This document shows, piece after piece, positions 8,368 through 16,564 of a DNA stretch of 51,179 nucleotides (the stretch's first letter is position 1; the number at the start of each line of letters is the position of its first letter). The stretch comes from CAZIAK01 sp964537035. Its GTDB lineage: Bacteria > Planctomycetota > B15-G4. Under the pieces are notes generated by a model. The model had not been told where the DNA came from. It was given only the letters and a program-made list of their open reading frames with translations, and did no database searches. A program made the translations under genes and the position numbers. The stretch lies in NCBI GenBank assembly GCA_964537035.1, contig CAZIAK010000036.1:1-51179 (forward strand). The letters are read 5' to 3'.

Positions 8368-10335
8368 ATGGGAAACCTGCAACCGCCGCACTTGTTGCTG
8401 GCCTGCACACTGACCGCCTTCCTCACCATGGGCACTGACCTCGCCGCCCACGGGGGCATCACGCCGGTCAAGCCTCCGTGGACGCCCATCACATCAGGAC
8501 ACCCGGGCCCCCTGTCGCCCTCGATCCCAGGGGACGCAGGCAGCGGAGCTCAGACAGGGCGCCCCTCGGCACGGAGCAAGGCCCCAGCCGCCACACCCAC
8601 CGCCGCGGGAGTCATGACCCGCAGCGCCTCGCGAGGTGTGACAGGGCGAGGTGCGAGCTCCGCCACGACCGGGCCAGAGTCTGCAGCGGGCCCGGCCCTC
8701 GACGGCTGGGAACCCTGGTGGGACCAGAACAAGGACCGCTTCCTCGATCTGCGGGGTCGGTTGCTGAGCACTCACAGCGTCTCGGGCTCGTCAGGCCTGC
8801 TCACAGGCCGAGGGCGCAAGTCGCACTGGCGCACCTCTCGCCGGGCCGGCCCGGAGATGGTCGACCGGGTGATCGTGCCCTCACTGCTCGGCATCATCGA
8901 GGCGAACAGCGACCGGGACATCCTCGACTCGGCCGTGCTGGCCTTGGCCCGCAGCGCGCCCGAACACCGTGCGGGTGAAGTGCTCGACGCGATCATCCCC
9001 CTGCTGGCTCACCGAGAGCTGTCGGTGCAATCGTCCGCGGCGTTGTCTCTCGGCGTGTTGCAGTCGAAAGAAGCGACGAGCCTGCTGCTCTCACTGGCGG
9101 CGGACGACAGCACGGGGCGCAAGTCCATCGGCGGCGGCCCCGTCCCCCGGCAGGTGCGAGCCCACGCCGCGTTCGCCCTGGGACTCGTGGCCGACCCCCG
9201 TTCGGTCCATCGCCTGCTGCAGCTGATCACCCGCCTGCCCGACAGCGAGCGAGATGTGAAAGCCAGCGCCGTGGCCGGCCTCGGCATGTTGCCCACGGAT
9301 CACAGCCAGCTCGACGTGGTGCAGACCGTCCTGGTCGAGCTGCTCGGCGAGAAGCGGCTCGACCCCATGGTGGCCAGCTACATCCCCACCACCTTGGCCA
9401 AGCTCCAGCTGCGCACGGCCATCCCCGCCTTGCTCCGTCGCTTCGACGACCCGGACACCGATCGCATGGTCCGCCATTCGATCGTCCTGGCCTTGGGACG
9501 GACCGCGACCATGAAGGACTTCTTGGCGGTCAAGGCCCTGGTCGACGAGGTCACCCGGGGGCGAGACCGGCTGACCCGGCACTTCGCGCTCATGTCCTTG
9601 GCCCAGATGGGTACGACCGGCGTCTGGAGTGACGACCATGCCGAACTGGCCCAGCTGTTCGGCCGAGAGGTGTCGGGCCAAGGCAAGAGCCAGGAGCACC
9701 GCTCGTGGGCAGCCCTCGCCGCGGCCCTCCTCGGGCGAGCCCACCCGCAGGCCCAGCCCATGCTGCTTGAGCGCCTGCGGGACGCCTACGAGAATGAGAA
9801 CGCGCCGTCGTACAAGGGCGCCTTCGCCCTGGCCCTGGGCCTGCTGCGAGACACCCGCTCGACCGATCTGATCCATGCCGACTTCCGCGACGTCAGCGAC
9901 ACGTCCTTCCGCTCTCATGCTGCCACTGCCCTGGGTTTCCTCGACGCCATCGGCAGCTCTGACGAGCTGCGCCAGCTCTGCCTGGGCCGGGCCACCCCCG
10001 ACGACCTGCGCCTGGCCTCGGCCACGGCCCTGGGCCTGCTGGGGGACAGAGAAGCGGTGCCCGTCCTCGTCGAGGCCCTGCGAGACACGGGCTCGCTGTC
10101 CGTGCGCTCGGCCCTGGCCAAGGCCGTCGGCCTCATCGGCGACCGCTCGGCCGTGGAGCCCTTGCTGGCCGTGGCCTCCGACACCGACGTGGCTCCCCTG
10201 TCCCGAGCCTTCGCCTGCGTGGCGGTGGGTTTGCTAGCTGAGCGTTCCTCGTTGCCCTTCAACGAGCCGCTCAAGGCCGACGGAAACTACGTGGTCCCTG
10301 TAGACTCCATTCAGGAGCTGCTGGCCATTCTCTGA
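8368..10335 (+). CDS. Exported HEAT-repeat protein, tandem paralogue 1
   Basis: The 655-residue product has an N-terminal hydrophobic export signal ('LLLACTLTAFLTMG'), then about 80 Pro/Ser/Thr/Ala-rich low-complexity residues. The motif 'WEPWWDQNKDRFLDLRG' follows near residue 112. The remaining ~500 residues are helical HEAT/PBS-type repeats ('LDSAVLALARSAPEHRAGEV', 'VRAHAAFALGLVADPRS', 'RSALAKAVGLIGDRSAVEP'). HEAT solenoids are protein-binding scaffolds. The W-W-N-K-D-F-L motif recurs, as I recall, in such proteins from planctomycetes and myxobacteria. The start at 8368 is set by GGGAGG at 8355-8360. A close paralogue follows 135 bp downstream in the same direction, so this pair is a tandem duplication. 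The binding partner is unknown. Confidence 0.85.
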   Translation: MGNLQPPHLLLACTLTAFLTMGTDLAAHGGITPVKPPWTPITSGHPGPLSPSIPGDAGSGAQTGRPSARSKAPAATPTAAGVMTRSASRGVTGRGASSATTGPESAAGPALDGWEPWWDQNKDRFLDLRGRLLSTHSVSGSSGLLTGRGRKSHWRTSRRAGPEMVDRVIVPSLLGIIEANSDRDILDSAVLALARSAPEHRAGEVLDAIIPLLAHRELSVQSSAALSLGVLQSKEATSLLLSLAADDSTGRKSIGGGPVPRQVRAHAAFALGLVADPRSVHRLLQLITRLPDSERDVKASAVAGLGMLPTDHSQLDVVQTVLVELLGEKRLDPMVASYIPTTLAKLQLRTAIPALLRRFDDPDTDRMVRHSIVLALGRTATMKDFLAVKALVDEVTRGRDRLTRHFALMSLAQMGTTGVWSDDHAELAQLFGREVSGQGKSQEHRSWAALAAALLGRAHPQAQPMLLERLRDAYENENAPSYKGAFALALGLLRDTRSTDLIHADFRDVSDTSFRSHAATALGFLDAIGSSDELRQLCLGRATPDDLRLASATALGLLGDREAVPVLVEALRDTGSLSVRSALAKAVGLIGDRSAVEPLLAVASDTDVAPLSRAFACVAVGLLAERSSLPFNEPLKADGNYVVPVDSIQELLAIL

Positions 10336-10470
10336 GGGCAAGGGGCAGATTCCCGGGCTGCCCGTGACCGCCTGGCAAAGAAGAAGTGGCCGGTTGCCCG
10401 AGCCGATGCGTTGAACACGTCCAGCAAGGCTCTTGACCCTGCCTGGCCGAGAAAACCCGGGAGTCCATCG

Positions 10471-12393
10471 ATGATCGCCACGCCCCTCCGACTGGCCCTC
10501 ACCCTGGCCCTCGCGTTCGTCCCGGCGCCCACCGTCTCAGCCCTGCCTCACGGAGGGTTCCCGCCTCCGCCTCCGGCCCTGCCCCCCCTGGGTGGGCCGG
10601 TGGGCAGGCCGGGGCAGAACGGGGTCGCTCCCACGACCCCCGCGGCTGCCGGGGTCGCAGGTGTGGGCACGAGCGCACGCAGCGGCGCCGCCCGGGGCGG
10701 CAGCGGTCGCACGGGAGCCGCCACCGGCTCGGGGCAGCGCTCGTCGGCACAGACCCTGAGCAGCTGGGAACCCTGGTGGGATCAGAACAAGGACCGCTTC
10801 CTCAATCTTCGCGAGCAGCTGGCCCGGGGGCACAGCGCCTCCGGCTCATCCGGCCTGCTCACGGGCCGAGGCCGCAAGGCCAGCTGGCGAAACTCACGCC
10901 GCGTCGGTCCAGACCTGGTCGAAGGTCAGGTCATCCCCGTGCTGCTGGAGGTCCTGGCCAGCAGCAGCGACCGGGAGATGCTCGACTCGGCGGTGCTGGC
11001 TCTGGCTCGCAGCGCTCCAGCCCATCGCGCCCCCGACATCCTGGCCGCGACCCTCCCGCTGTTGGCCAACACCAACCTGTCCGTGCAGACCTCGGCCACC
11101 CTGTCCTTGGGCGTGCTCGGCTCCCCCTCGTCAGCGGCCCTGCTGCTGGCCGTGGCCCGGGATGACAGCACGGGCCGGGAGGCCATCGGCGGCGGCCCCG
11201 TCCCCCGGCAGGTGCGCGCCCATGCTGCGTTTGCACTGGGGCTGGTGGCAGACGCCCGCTCGGTCTACAGCATGCTGCAGCTGATCACCCGCCTGCCCGA
11301 CGCCGAGCGGGACATCAAGGCCAGCGCCCTGGCAGGCCTGGGCATGTTGCCGTCCCACCACAGCCAGCTCGACGTCGTCGAGACCGTGCTCACCGAGATG
11401 CTCGCCGATCGGCGCCTCGATCCCATGGTGGCCAGCTACATCCCCACCACGCTGGCCAAGCTGGAGCGCACCACCGCCCTGCCAGCGCTCCTGACCAGCT
11501 TCGAGGATCGGGACAGCAGCCATCCCCTGCGGCAGTCGGTGGCCCTGGCCCTGGGTCGTCTGGGCACGCTGCAAGACCAGGTCATCGCCCAGGCCCTGTT
11601 CGACGAGGTCAGCGAAGGCAAGGACCGCATGACCCGCCAGTTCGCCATCATCTCATTGGCCCAGATGGGCGGGCGAGGGCAGTGGACCGACGAACACATG
11701 AAACTGATCCAGGTCATCGGGCGGGAGCTGCGCGGCGCGGGGCAGAGCCAGGAGCATCGCTCGTGGGCGGCCATGGCGGCGGCGCTGCTGGGCCGGGGTC
11801 AACCCGAGGCCCAGCCCCTGCTGCTCGAACGCCTGCGGGCCGGCTACCTGTCGGAGCGGGACCCATCGTTCAAAGGCGCCTTCGCCCTGGCCCTGGGCCT
11901 GCTGGGGGACAGCCAGTCCGCAGAGGCGATCCATCGCGACTTCCGCGAGGTGGCCGACCAGGGCTTTCAGGGACACGCCGCAGTGGCCCTGGGTTTCTTG
12001 CAGTTCATCGACTGCTCGGAAACGCTCCGCTCCCACTGCCTCGACCCATCGTCGTCTGATGCCTTGCGGGTCTCCTCCGCCATCAGCCTGGGCCTGCTCG
12101 GGGACACCACGTCCGTGCCCGTGCTCGTCGACGCCCTGCGGGACACGGGCTCACTCTCCACCCGCGCCGCCCTGGCCAAGGCCGTGGGCCTCATCGGTGA
12201 TCGGTCGGCCGTCGAGCCCTTGCTCGAGCTGGTCAACGACGCCGACCAGCCACCCCAGTCTCGCGCCTTCGCCTGCGTGGCCCTGGGGCTCCTGGCCGGG
12301 CGTCGATCGCTACCTTTCAATGAGCGACTCAAGGCCGACGGCAACTACCAGGTGCCCGTCGATCCGATCCAGGAGCTGCTGACCATTCTCTGA
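10471..12393 (+). CDS. Exported HEAT-repeat protein, tandem paralogue 2
   Basis: The 640-residue product starts with a clean signal peptide ('LRLALTLALAFVPAPTVSA') and repeats the architecture of the preceding gene: a low-complexity Pro/Gly linker, 'WEPWWDQNKDRFLNLRE' near residue 98, 'SGSSGLLTGRGRK', then HEAT repeats to the end. The two proteins align over almost their whole length and differ most in the linker. Blocks such as 'GREAIGGGPVPRQVRAHAAF' and 'DPMVASYIPTTLAKL' are nearly unchanged. Both end in 'PIQELLTIL' or a close match. GGGAG at 10459-10463 supports ATG 10471. The nearly invariant segments imply purifying selection on both copies, not decay of one. Confidence 0.85.
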   Translation: MIATPLRLALTLALAFVPAPTVSALPHGGFPPPPPALPPLGGPVGRPGQNGVAPTTPAAAGVAGVGTSARSGAARGGSGRTGAATGSGQRSSAQTLSSWEPWWDQNKDRFLNLREQLARGHSASGSSGLLTGRGRKASWRNSRRVGPDLVEGQVIPVLLEVLASSSDREMLDSAVLALARSAPAHRAPDILAATLPLLANTNLSVQTSATLSLGVLGSPSSAALLLAVARDDSTGREAIGGGPVPRQVRAHAAFALGLVADARSVYSMLQLITRLPDAERDIKASALAGLGMLPSHHSQLDVVETVLTEMLADRRLDPMVASYIPTTLAKLERTTALPALLTSFEDRDSSHPLRQSVALALGRLGTLQDQVIAQALFDEVSEGKDRMTRQFAIISLAQMGGRGQWTDEHMKLIQVIGRELRGAGQSQEHRSWAAMAAALLGRGQPEAQPLLLERLRAGYLSERDPSFKGAFALALGLLGDSQSAEAIHRDFREVADQGFQGHAAVALGFLQFIDCSETLRSHCLDPSSSDALRVSSAISLGLLGDTTSVPVLVDALRDTGSLSTRAALAKAVGLIGDRSAVEPLLELVNDADQPPQSRAFACVALGLLAGRRSLPFNERLKADGNYQVPVDPIQELLTIL

Positions 12394-12433
12394 CGGCGCG
12401 GCACACCACGACCGCGGGTCATGGCGTCAGCAG

Positions 12434-13246
12434 TCAGAGGTCGGCCTTCGCAAAGCGACGAGCCGCCAGGGACGCGGTGACAACGAACACGCCCAGCAGC
12501 ACCCAGCCGCCGTAGGCGATGCGCGTGCTCACCACGGGGCCGGGCATGGCGTCGATGTAGGCGAAGGGGCTGATCCAGCGGATGGCGTCGAAGCCGTCCC
12601 AGAGATAGGACATGAAGTCGACGGCCCAGAGGGGCAGCACCAGGGCGGCGGTGCGGGCCATGGCCTGGCCCTTGCGCTGGGCGCCGACGGACAGCCACAG
12701 GGCCATGCCGCCGATGGCCAGGAGCAGGCCCGCCATGGACAGGGCCGTGTGCACATGGGGCTCGATGGACGGCGCCCCCGGCACCTCGACCATGGCCAGC
12801 CCGATGGCTCCTCCGGCGAGCACCGCCGCTGGCAACAGCACCGCGATCAGCACGACGCAGATCACGCTCCCCGCGAGATAGCGGCCCCGGCTCACCGGCG
12901 TGGAGAGGATCAGGTCGAGCAACCCCGACTCGCGATCGGCCGCCGGGATCACGGCGAACAGAACCGTGAGCGCGATGGACAGGGTCACGGTCACCGGATG
13001 CTGGAAGCCCACCGCCACCAGGGCCGCCGTGGAGAAGTCATCGATCTGCGAGTTGACCAGGTCTTGCAAGAAACCCGGCAGCATGTCGACCAGGCCCTCG
13101 AGCCCGGCGCCCCCGGCAAACTGCGTGGCCTCGAACTCGGCGGCGATGTGCACCAGCCCCACCTCGAAGAGCAGCAGCGCGGGCACGGCGACCACGAGAA
13201 TCACGCCCATCCGGCGCAGGTTGCGACCGACCAGAGCAGCGATCAC
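12434..13246 (-). CDS. ABC-2 type transporter permease
   Basis: The 270-residue product has about six hydrophobic helices: ~12-35, 80-105, 120-150, 165-190, 195-212 and 240-262. The architecture fits an ABC-2 permease, with a large polar loop after helix 1 and 'FAVIPAADRESGLLDLILSTPVSRG' as the conserved coupling-helix region that contacts the ATPase. The start is GTG at 13246, overlapping the upstream ATPase stop by four bases (GTGA, 13243-13246). This indicates translational coupling and a two-gene exporter. Transported substrate unknown; such pairs export drugs, lipids or peptides. The 3' end is convergent with the HEAT-repeat gene 40 bp away. Confidence 0.85.
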   Translation of the reverse strand: MIAALVGRNLRRMGVILVVAVPALLLFEVGLVHIAAEFEATQFAGGAGLEGLVDMLPGFLQDLVNSQIDDFSTAALVAVGFQHPVTVTLSIALTVLFAVIPAADRESGLLDLILSTPVSRGRYLAGSVICVVLIAVLLPAAVLAGGAIGLAMVEVPGAPSIEPHVHTALSMAGLLLAIGGMALWLSVGAQRKGQAMARTAALVLPLWAVDFMSYLWDGFDAIRWISPFAYIDAMPGPVVSTRIAYGGWVLLGVFVVTASLAARRFAKADL

Positions 13247-14193
13247 GACGAGGCTCCCGGGGAGGCCGCGTAGTGCTGGGCAAAGGCCAGGCTCAGATCG
13301 GGCTCGGGCAGGACCAGCTCAGCCACGGCGTGACCGGCCAACACGGCGAGGGTTGGGTTGATGTCACCGCTGAGGCTCAACTCGACCTGTCCGTCCTCGC
13401 AAGAGATCACCTCGCCACCTGCAGCGCGCAGCTCGTCCAGGGGCGGCGCGCCGCTGAAGCGCACCGACAGCCGTCGGGTGAGCGAGGCCCGAATCACCTC
13501 GATGTCGCCGCCAGCCACCAGCCGTCCGTCGCGGAGAATGGCGACCCGGCTGCAAGTGCGATCGACCTCTCCCAGGATGTGGCTCGAGTGCAGCACGGTG
13601 CGCCCTGCCTCGGCGGCCTCGACCATGAGTTCGAGCACGGCCTCCCGCACCAGCGGGTCGAGACCGCTGGTGGGCTCGTCGAGGATCAACAGGGCCGGGT
13701 CGTGTTGAAACGCGGCGACGAGTCCGACCTTCTGCTTGGTGCCTCTGCTGTTGTCCCGAATGACCCGGGACAGATCGGCAGGCGTGAGGCCCAGCCGTTC
13801 GCACAACTCTTCACGCCGTCGTGCATCGACCGGCGCCACGGTGCGCGGTCGCAGCTGGGCCAGGTAGCTCAGCATCTGTGTGCCGGTGAACAACTCGTCC
13901 AGGCACAGCTCCCCCGGGAGGTAGCCCACCTCAAGGCGAGCGGCGGGCTCTCGCGGGGCGCGGCCAAACAGTTTCACCGAGCCCTCGGTCGGCGAGATCA
14001 AGCCCAGCAGCAAGCGCAGCGTGGTGGTCTTGCCCGCGCCGTTGGGCCCGAGCAGCCCCACCACTTCGCCCCGCTCGACGGTGAGGTCGAGGCCTTCGAG
14101 CCCCACCGCGTCGCCGTAGTGCTTGGTCAGTCCGCGCATCTCGACACAGGGGTCGTGAGACGGTACATGCCCTCGGGAATCGCCGTGAACCAA
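13243..14193 (-). CDS. ABC transporter ATP-binding protein
   Basis: The 316-residue ATPase drives the exporter whose permease gene follows and overlaps it by four bases. Walker A 'GPNGAGKTT' is at 49-57 and Walker B 'LLILDEPTSGLD' is near 165. The signature loop reads 'NSRGTKQK' in place of LSGGQ, a variant seen in ABC-2 exporter ATPases. 'TVLHSSHIL' supplies the switch histidine. The C-terminal ~90 residues form an extra beta-rich domain. The start is most likely TTG at 14193, because GAGGAG lies seven bases before it on the coding strand; the alternative ATG nearer Walker A has no such site. Confidence 0.9.
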   Translation of the reverse strand: MVHGDSRGHVPSHDPCVEMRGLTKHYGDAVGLEGLDLTVERGEVVGLLGPNGAGKTTTLRLLLGLISPTEGSVKLFGRAPREPAARLEVGYLPGELCLDELFTGTQMLSYLAQLRPRTVAPVDARRREELCERLGLTPADLSRVIRDNSRGTKQKVGLVAAFQHDPALLILDEPTSGLDPLVREAVLELMVEAAEAGRTVLHSSHILGEVDRTCSRVAILRDGRLVAGGDIEVIRASLTRRLSVRFSGAPPLDELRAAGGEVISCEDGQVELSLSGDINPTLAVLAGHAVAELVLPEPDLSLAFAQHYAASPGASS

Positions 14194-14359
14194 CAGGATG
14201 CTCCTCGACCAGCGGGGTCCAGGCGTTGGACCATATCACCGCGGAACGGCGAGCCCCGACTCGCGCCCTTGATCGCCTCAGAATCGCCGCTAGCGTGGGC
14301 CTGTCCCATGACCGTCAGGCTGCCCCCCTGGGGTCGGCCCCTCCCTCACCGAGTTCGCC

Positions 14360-14983
14360 ATGAAAGCCTCTGCAACTTTCCTCGCTCTTGCCCTTTTCGC
14401 CGTGGGTTGCGCCACCACCGAAGCGCCGCCCCCGGCCGAGCCCGCCATGGCCGGCGATGAGATGATGGAGATCTCTCCGGACGAAATGATGGCCATGATG
14501 GTGGAGGCAGGGACTCCCGGCGAGAACCACACGAACCTCACCGCCCTGGTGGGCAACTGGGACGTTGACTACGAGATCTGGATGGAGCCGGGGAGCCCAC
14601 CGTCGAAAGCCAAGGCGACATCCACCTATCGTTCCATCCTCGGTGGCCGGTACGTCCTTGAGGAGTTTCATTCTGAGTTCAACGGTGCTCCCTTCGAGGG
14701 CATGCTGATCCTGGGCTACGACAACGTGCGCCAGCAGTTCCAGTCGCTCTGGATCGACAACTTCAGCACCGGCTTTCATATCCAGCGGGGACAGATGGAC
14801 GAGTCCGGCACCAAGCGACTGCGGGGCAAGGCCTTCGACCTCATGACGCCCAAGGGTCGGCCCATGCGCTCCGAGCTGCACCAGGTGAGCGATGACCACT
14901 TCACGATGCAGATGTTCGACAGCGTGCCCGGCGGCCCCGAATGGGTTAGCATGAGCTTCGAGTACAAGCGCGCCGCTGGCTGA
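14360..14983 (+). CDS. DUF1579-family lipoprotein
   Basis: The 207-residue product starts with a lipoprotein signal ('MKASATFLALALFAVGCATT') whose lipobox Cys is residue 17. A Met/Glu/Pro-rich linker (~18-50) leads to a DUF1579 domain: 'LTALVGNWDVDYEIW', 'STYRSILGGRYVLEEFHSEF', 'FEGMLILGYDNVRQQFQSLWID'. The fold is a lipocalin-like beta barrel that probably binds a small hydrophobic ligand; no enzymatic role is established. It is divergent from the ABC exporter across 166 bp and lies 27 bp upstream of a methyltransferase gene on the same strand. Confidence 0.8.
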   Translation: MKASATFLALALFAVGCATTEAPPPAEPAMAGDEMMEISPDEMMAMMVEAGTPGENHTNLTALVGNWDVDYEIWMEPGSPPSKAKATSTYRSILGGRYVLEEFHSEFNGAPFEGMLILGYDNVRQQFQSLWIDNFSTGFHIQRGQMDESGTKRLRGKAFDLMTPKGRPMRSELHQVSDDHFTMQMFDSVPGGPEWVSMSFEYKRAAG

Positions 14984-15010
14984 CCGCGACTGAGTGGTAC
15001 AGTCCCGGCC

Positions 15011-15877
15011 ATGGACTTCGCAACGCGCACAGTACATCTGCCGAACCTGGGCAACGGCCTCGACTTCGAGGTCTTGGCCGACGACTCCATCATCGGGCCG
15101 GCCATCGCCAAGGGCAGCTGGGCCGATGACGAGACCGCCCTCATGGTGGCCCACCTGGGCTTCGGTCAGGGCGGCACCAACGGGCCTCACGCCCGGGTTG
15201 TCGACCTGGGCGCGAACGTGGGCTGGTTCGCCGTTCAGGCCGTGCTCGCAGGGGCAGAGGTCGACGCCTTCGAGCCCGTGCCCGGCATCGCGGCGGTGGC
15301 CCGGCGCAACGTGGAGCGGGCCATGGAGGCTCCCGGCGCAGGAGTGGGCCGGGTGCACGAGGTGGCTGCAGGTGCCGAGCGGGGCCAGGCCACCATCGTG
15401 CTCGACGCGACCAATCATGGTGACAACCGGGTGGTCGCGGGCGACGCGTCCCCCGGTGACATGGCCGCCAGCGAGCAGATCACCATCGAGATCGTGCCGG
15501 TCGATGAGCTGGTCAGCGGCCCCGTCGACTTCTTGAAGATCGACACCCAGGGCAGCGAGTGGTTGGCGCTGCAGGGCGCGCAGCAGCTGCTGGCCAGCAG
15601 CCCGGCCCTGGGCTTGCTGCTCGAGTTCTGGCCCTACGCCCTGCGGGACTGCAGCGATCAGCAGATGCTCGAGTTCTTGTTCGGCCTCGGCTTCACCATC
15701 GGCAAAGCGACCGACGCCCCCTACCCCATGACCATCGAGCGCATCCTGAAACAGATGCAGGGGCGCGACCCGGTCAAGGCGGGCATCGATCTCTACGGCT
15801 CTCGCGAACGACCCTTTCATGTGCTCGGGCTCGGCCCCCGCTTCAAGGGCCTGGTGCGCAGCCTGAAAGAACCCTGA
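15011..15877 (+). CDS. FkbM-family SAM-dependent methyltransferase
   Basis: The 288-residue product carries 'RVVDLGANVGWFAVQAVLAG' near residue 66 (SAM-binding motif I), an acidic motif II ('VDAFEPVPG') and the FkbM-specific 'DFLKIDTQGSEWLALQGA' near 174. FkbM enzymes O-methylate sugars, lipids or polyketides, and in environmental bacteria often modify surface glycans. The start is ATG 15011, 27 bp after the DUF1579 stop, with no strong Shine-Dalgarno site. The sigma factor gene follows 52 bp downstream. Substrate not deducible. Confidence 0.85.
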   Translation: MDFATRTVHLPNLGNGLDFEVLADDSIIGPAIAKGSWADDETALMVAHLGFGQGGTNGPHARVVDLGANVGWFAVQAVLAGAEVDAFEPVPGIAAVARRNVERAMEAPGAGVGRVHEVAAGAERGQATIVLDATNHGDNRVVAGDASPGDMAASEQITIEIVPVDELVSGPVDFLKIDTQGSEWLALQGAQQLLASSPALGLLLEFWPYALRDCSDQQMLEFLFGLGFTIGKATDAPYPMTIERILKQMQGRDPVKAGIDLYGSRERPFHVLGLGPRFKGLVRSLKEP

Positions 15878-15929
15878 GCTGAACGCCCGTCTCACGAAAA
15901 GCTGAGCGACACAACGCTGGAGGGACAGA

Positions 15930-16487
15930 GTGGCCCACACGTCCTTCCTCGTCGACGCGGCCAGAGATGGCGATCGCAGCGCCCTGACCACGTTGTTCAC
16001 CCGTCACGAAGGGCGGCTGCTGGCCTGGGTGCGAGCCACCATGCCCCACCCGTTGACCCTGCGTATCAGCGCCGAGGACATCGTGCAGGAGACCTTGCTG
16101 CAGGCGGTGCGCAAGGTCGGCGGCTTCCAGCCCACTGGCGATTCAGGCAGCTTCTATCGCTGGCTCGTGGGCATCGCCCGCTTCAAGCTCATGGAGGCGC
16201 GTCGAGCCCAACGGGCAGCCAAGCGGGCGAACGAGCGCCCGCTCACCGGGCCGGTGGCGTCGTCACAGACCAGCCCCAGCGGACGGGTTCTGGCGGGCGA
16301 GCGCGCTCAACGTCTGAGCGAAGCCCTGGCCACCCTGCCCGAACGCCAGGCCCTGGCCGTGCGGCTGCGCTGGCTGGAGGGACTGTCTGTGGCCGAGACC
16401 GCAGCCAAGCTGGAGTGCAGCGAGACCGCCGTCAAATCCCTGGTCTGCCGGGGCATGGCCGATTTGGCGGGCCGGCTGTCCCGCTGA
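15930..16487 (+). CDS. ECF-type RNA polymerase sigma factor
   Basis: The 185-residue product has region 2 ('DRSALTTLFTRHEGRLLAWV' and 'SAEDIVQETLLQAV', the DIVQET core-binding helix) and region 4 ('LATLPERQALAVRLRWLEG' and 'SVAETAAKLECSETAVKSLV', a helix-turn-helix for the -35 element). Region 3 is absent, as expected for ECF factors. The GTG start at 15930 has a GGAGG-like site ('CTGGAGGGA') just upstream. It precedes a Ser/Thr kinase gene by 77 bp in the same direction. Sigma-kinase neighbours of this type are characteristic of Planctomycetota, where the kinase is thought to control the sigma factor; that link is inference here. Confidence 0.9.
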   Translation: MAHTSFLVDAARDGDRSALTTLFTRHEGRLLAWVRATMPHPLTLRISAEDIVQETLLQAVRKVGGFQPTGDSGSFYRWLVGIARFKLMEARRAQRAAKRANERPLTGPVASSQTSPSGRVLAGERAQRLSEALATLPERQALAVRLRWLEGLSVAETAAKLECSETAVKSLVCRGMADLAGRLSR

Positions 16488-16564
16488 GGGCCGGCCGATA
16501 TTTTCTCCGCGACCTCTGCACCTCTCATCGCCATGAGAGAGGTGAACCCACGGAGAACCCCGCC

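Noticed and set aside
16470..16512. GGCCGGC/GCCGGCC hairpin followed by GATATTTT between sigma factor and kinase genes
   Set aside because: A 7-bp stem with a 13-base loop of low complexity in GC-rich DNA. It would split an apparent operon, and the evidence is too thin.
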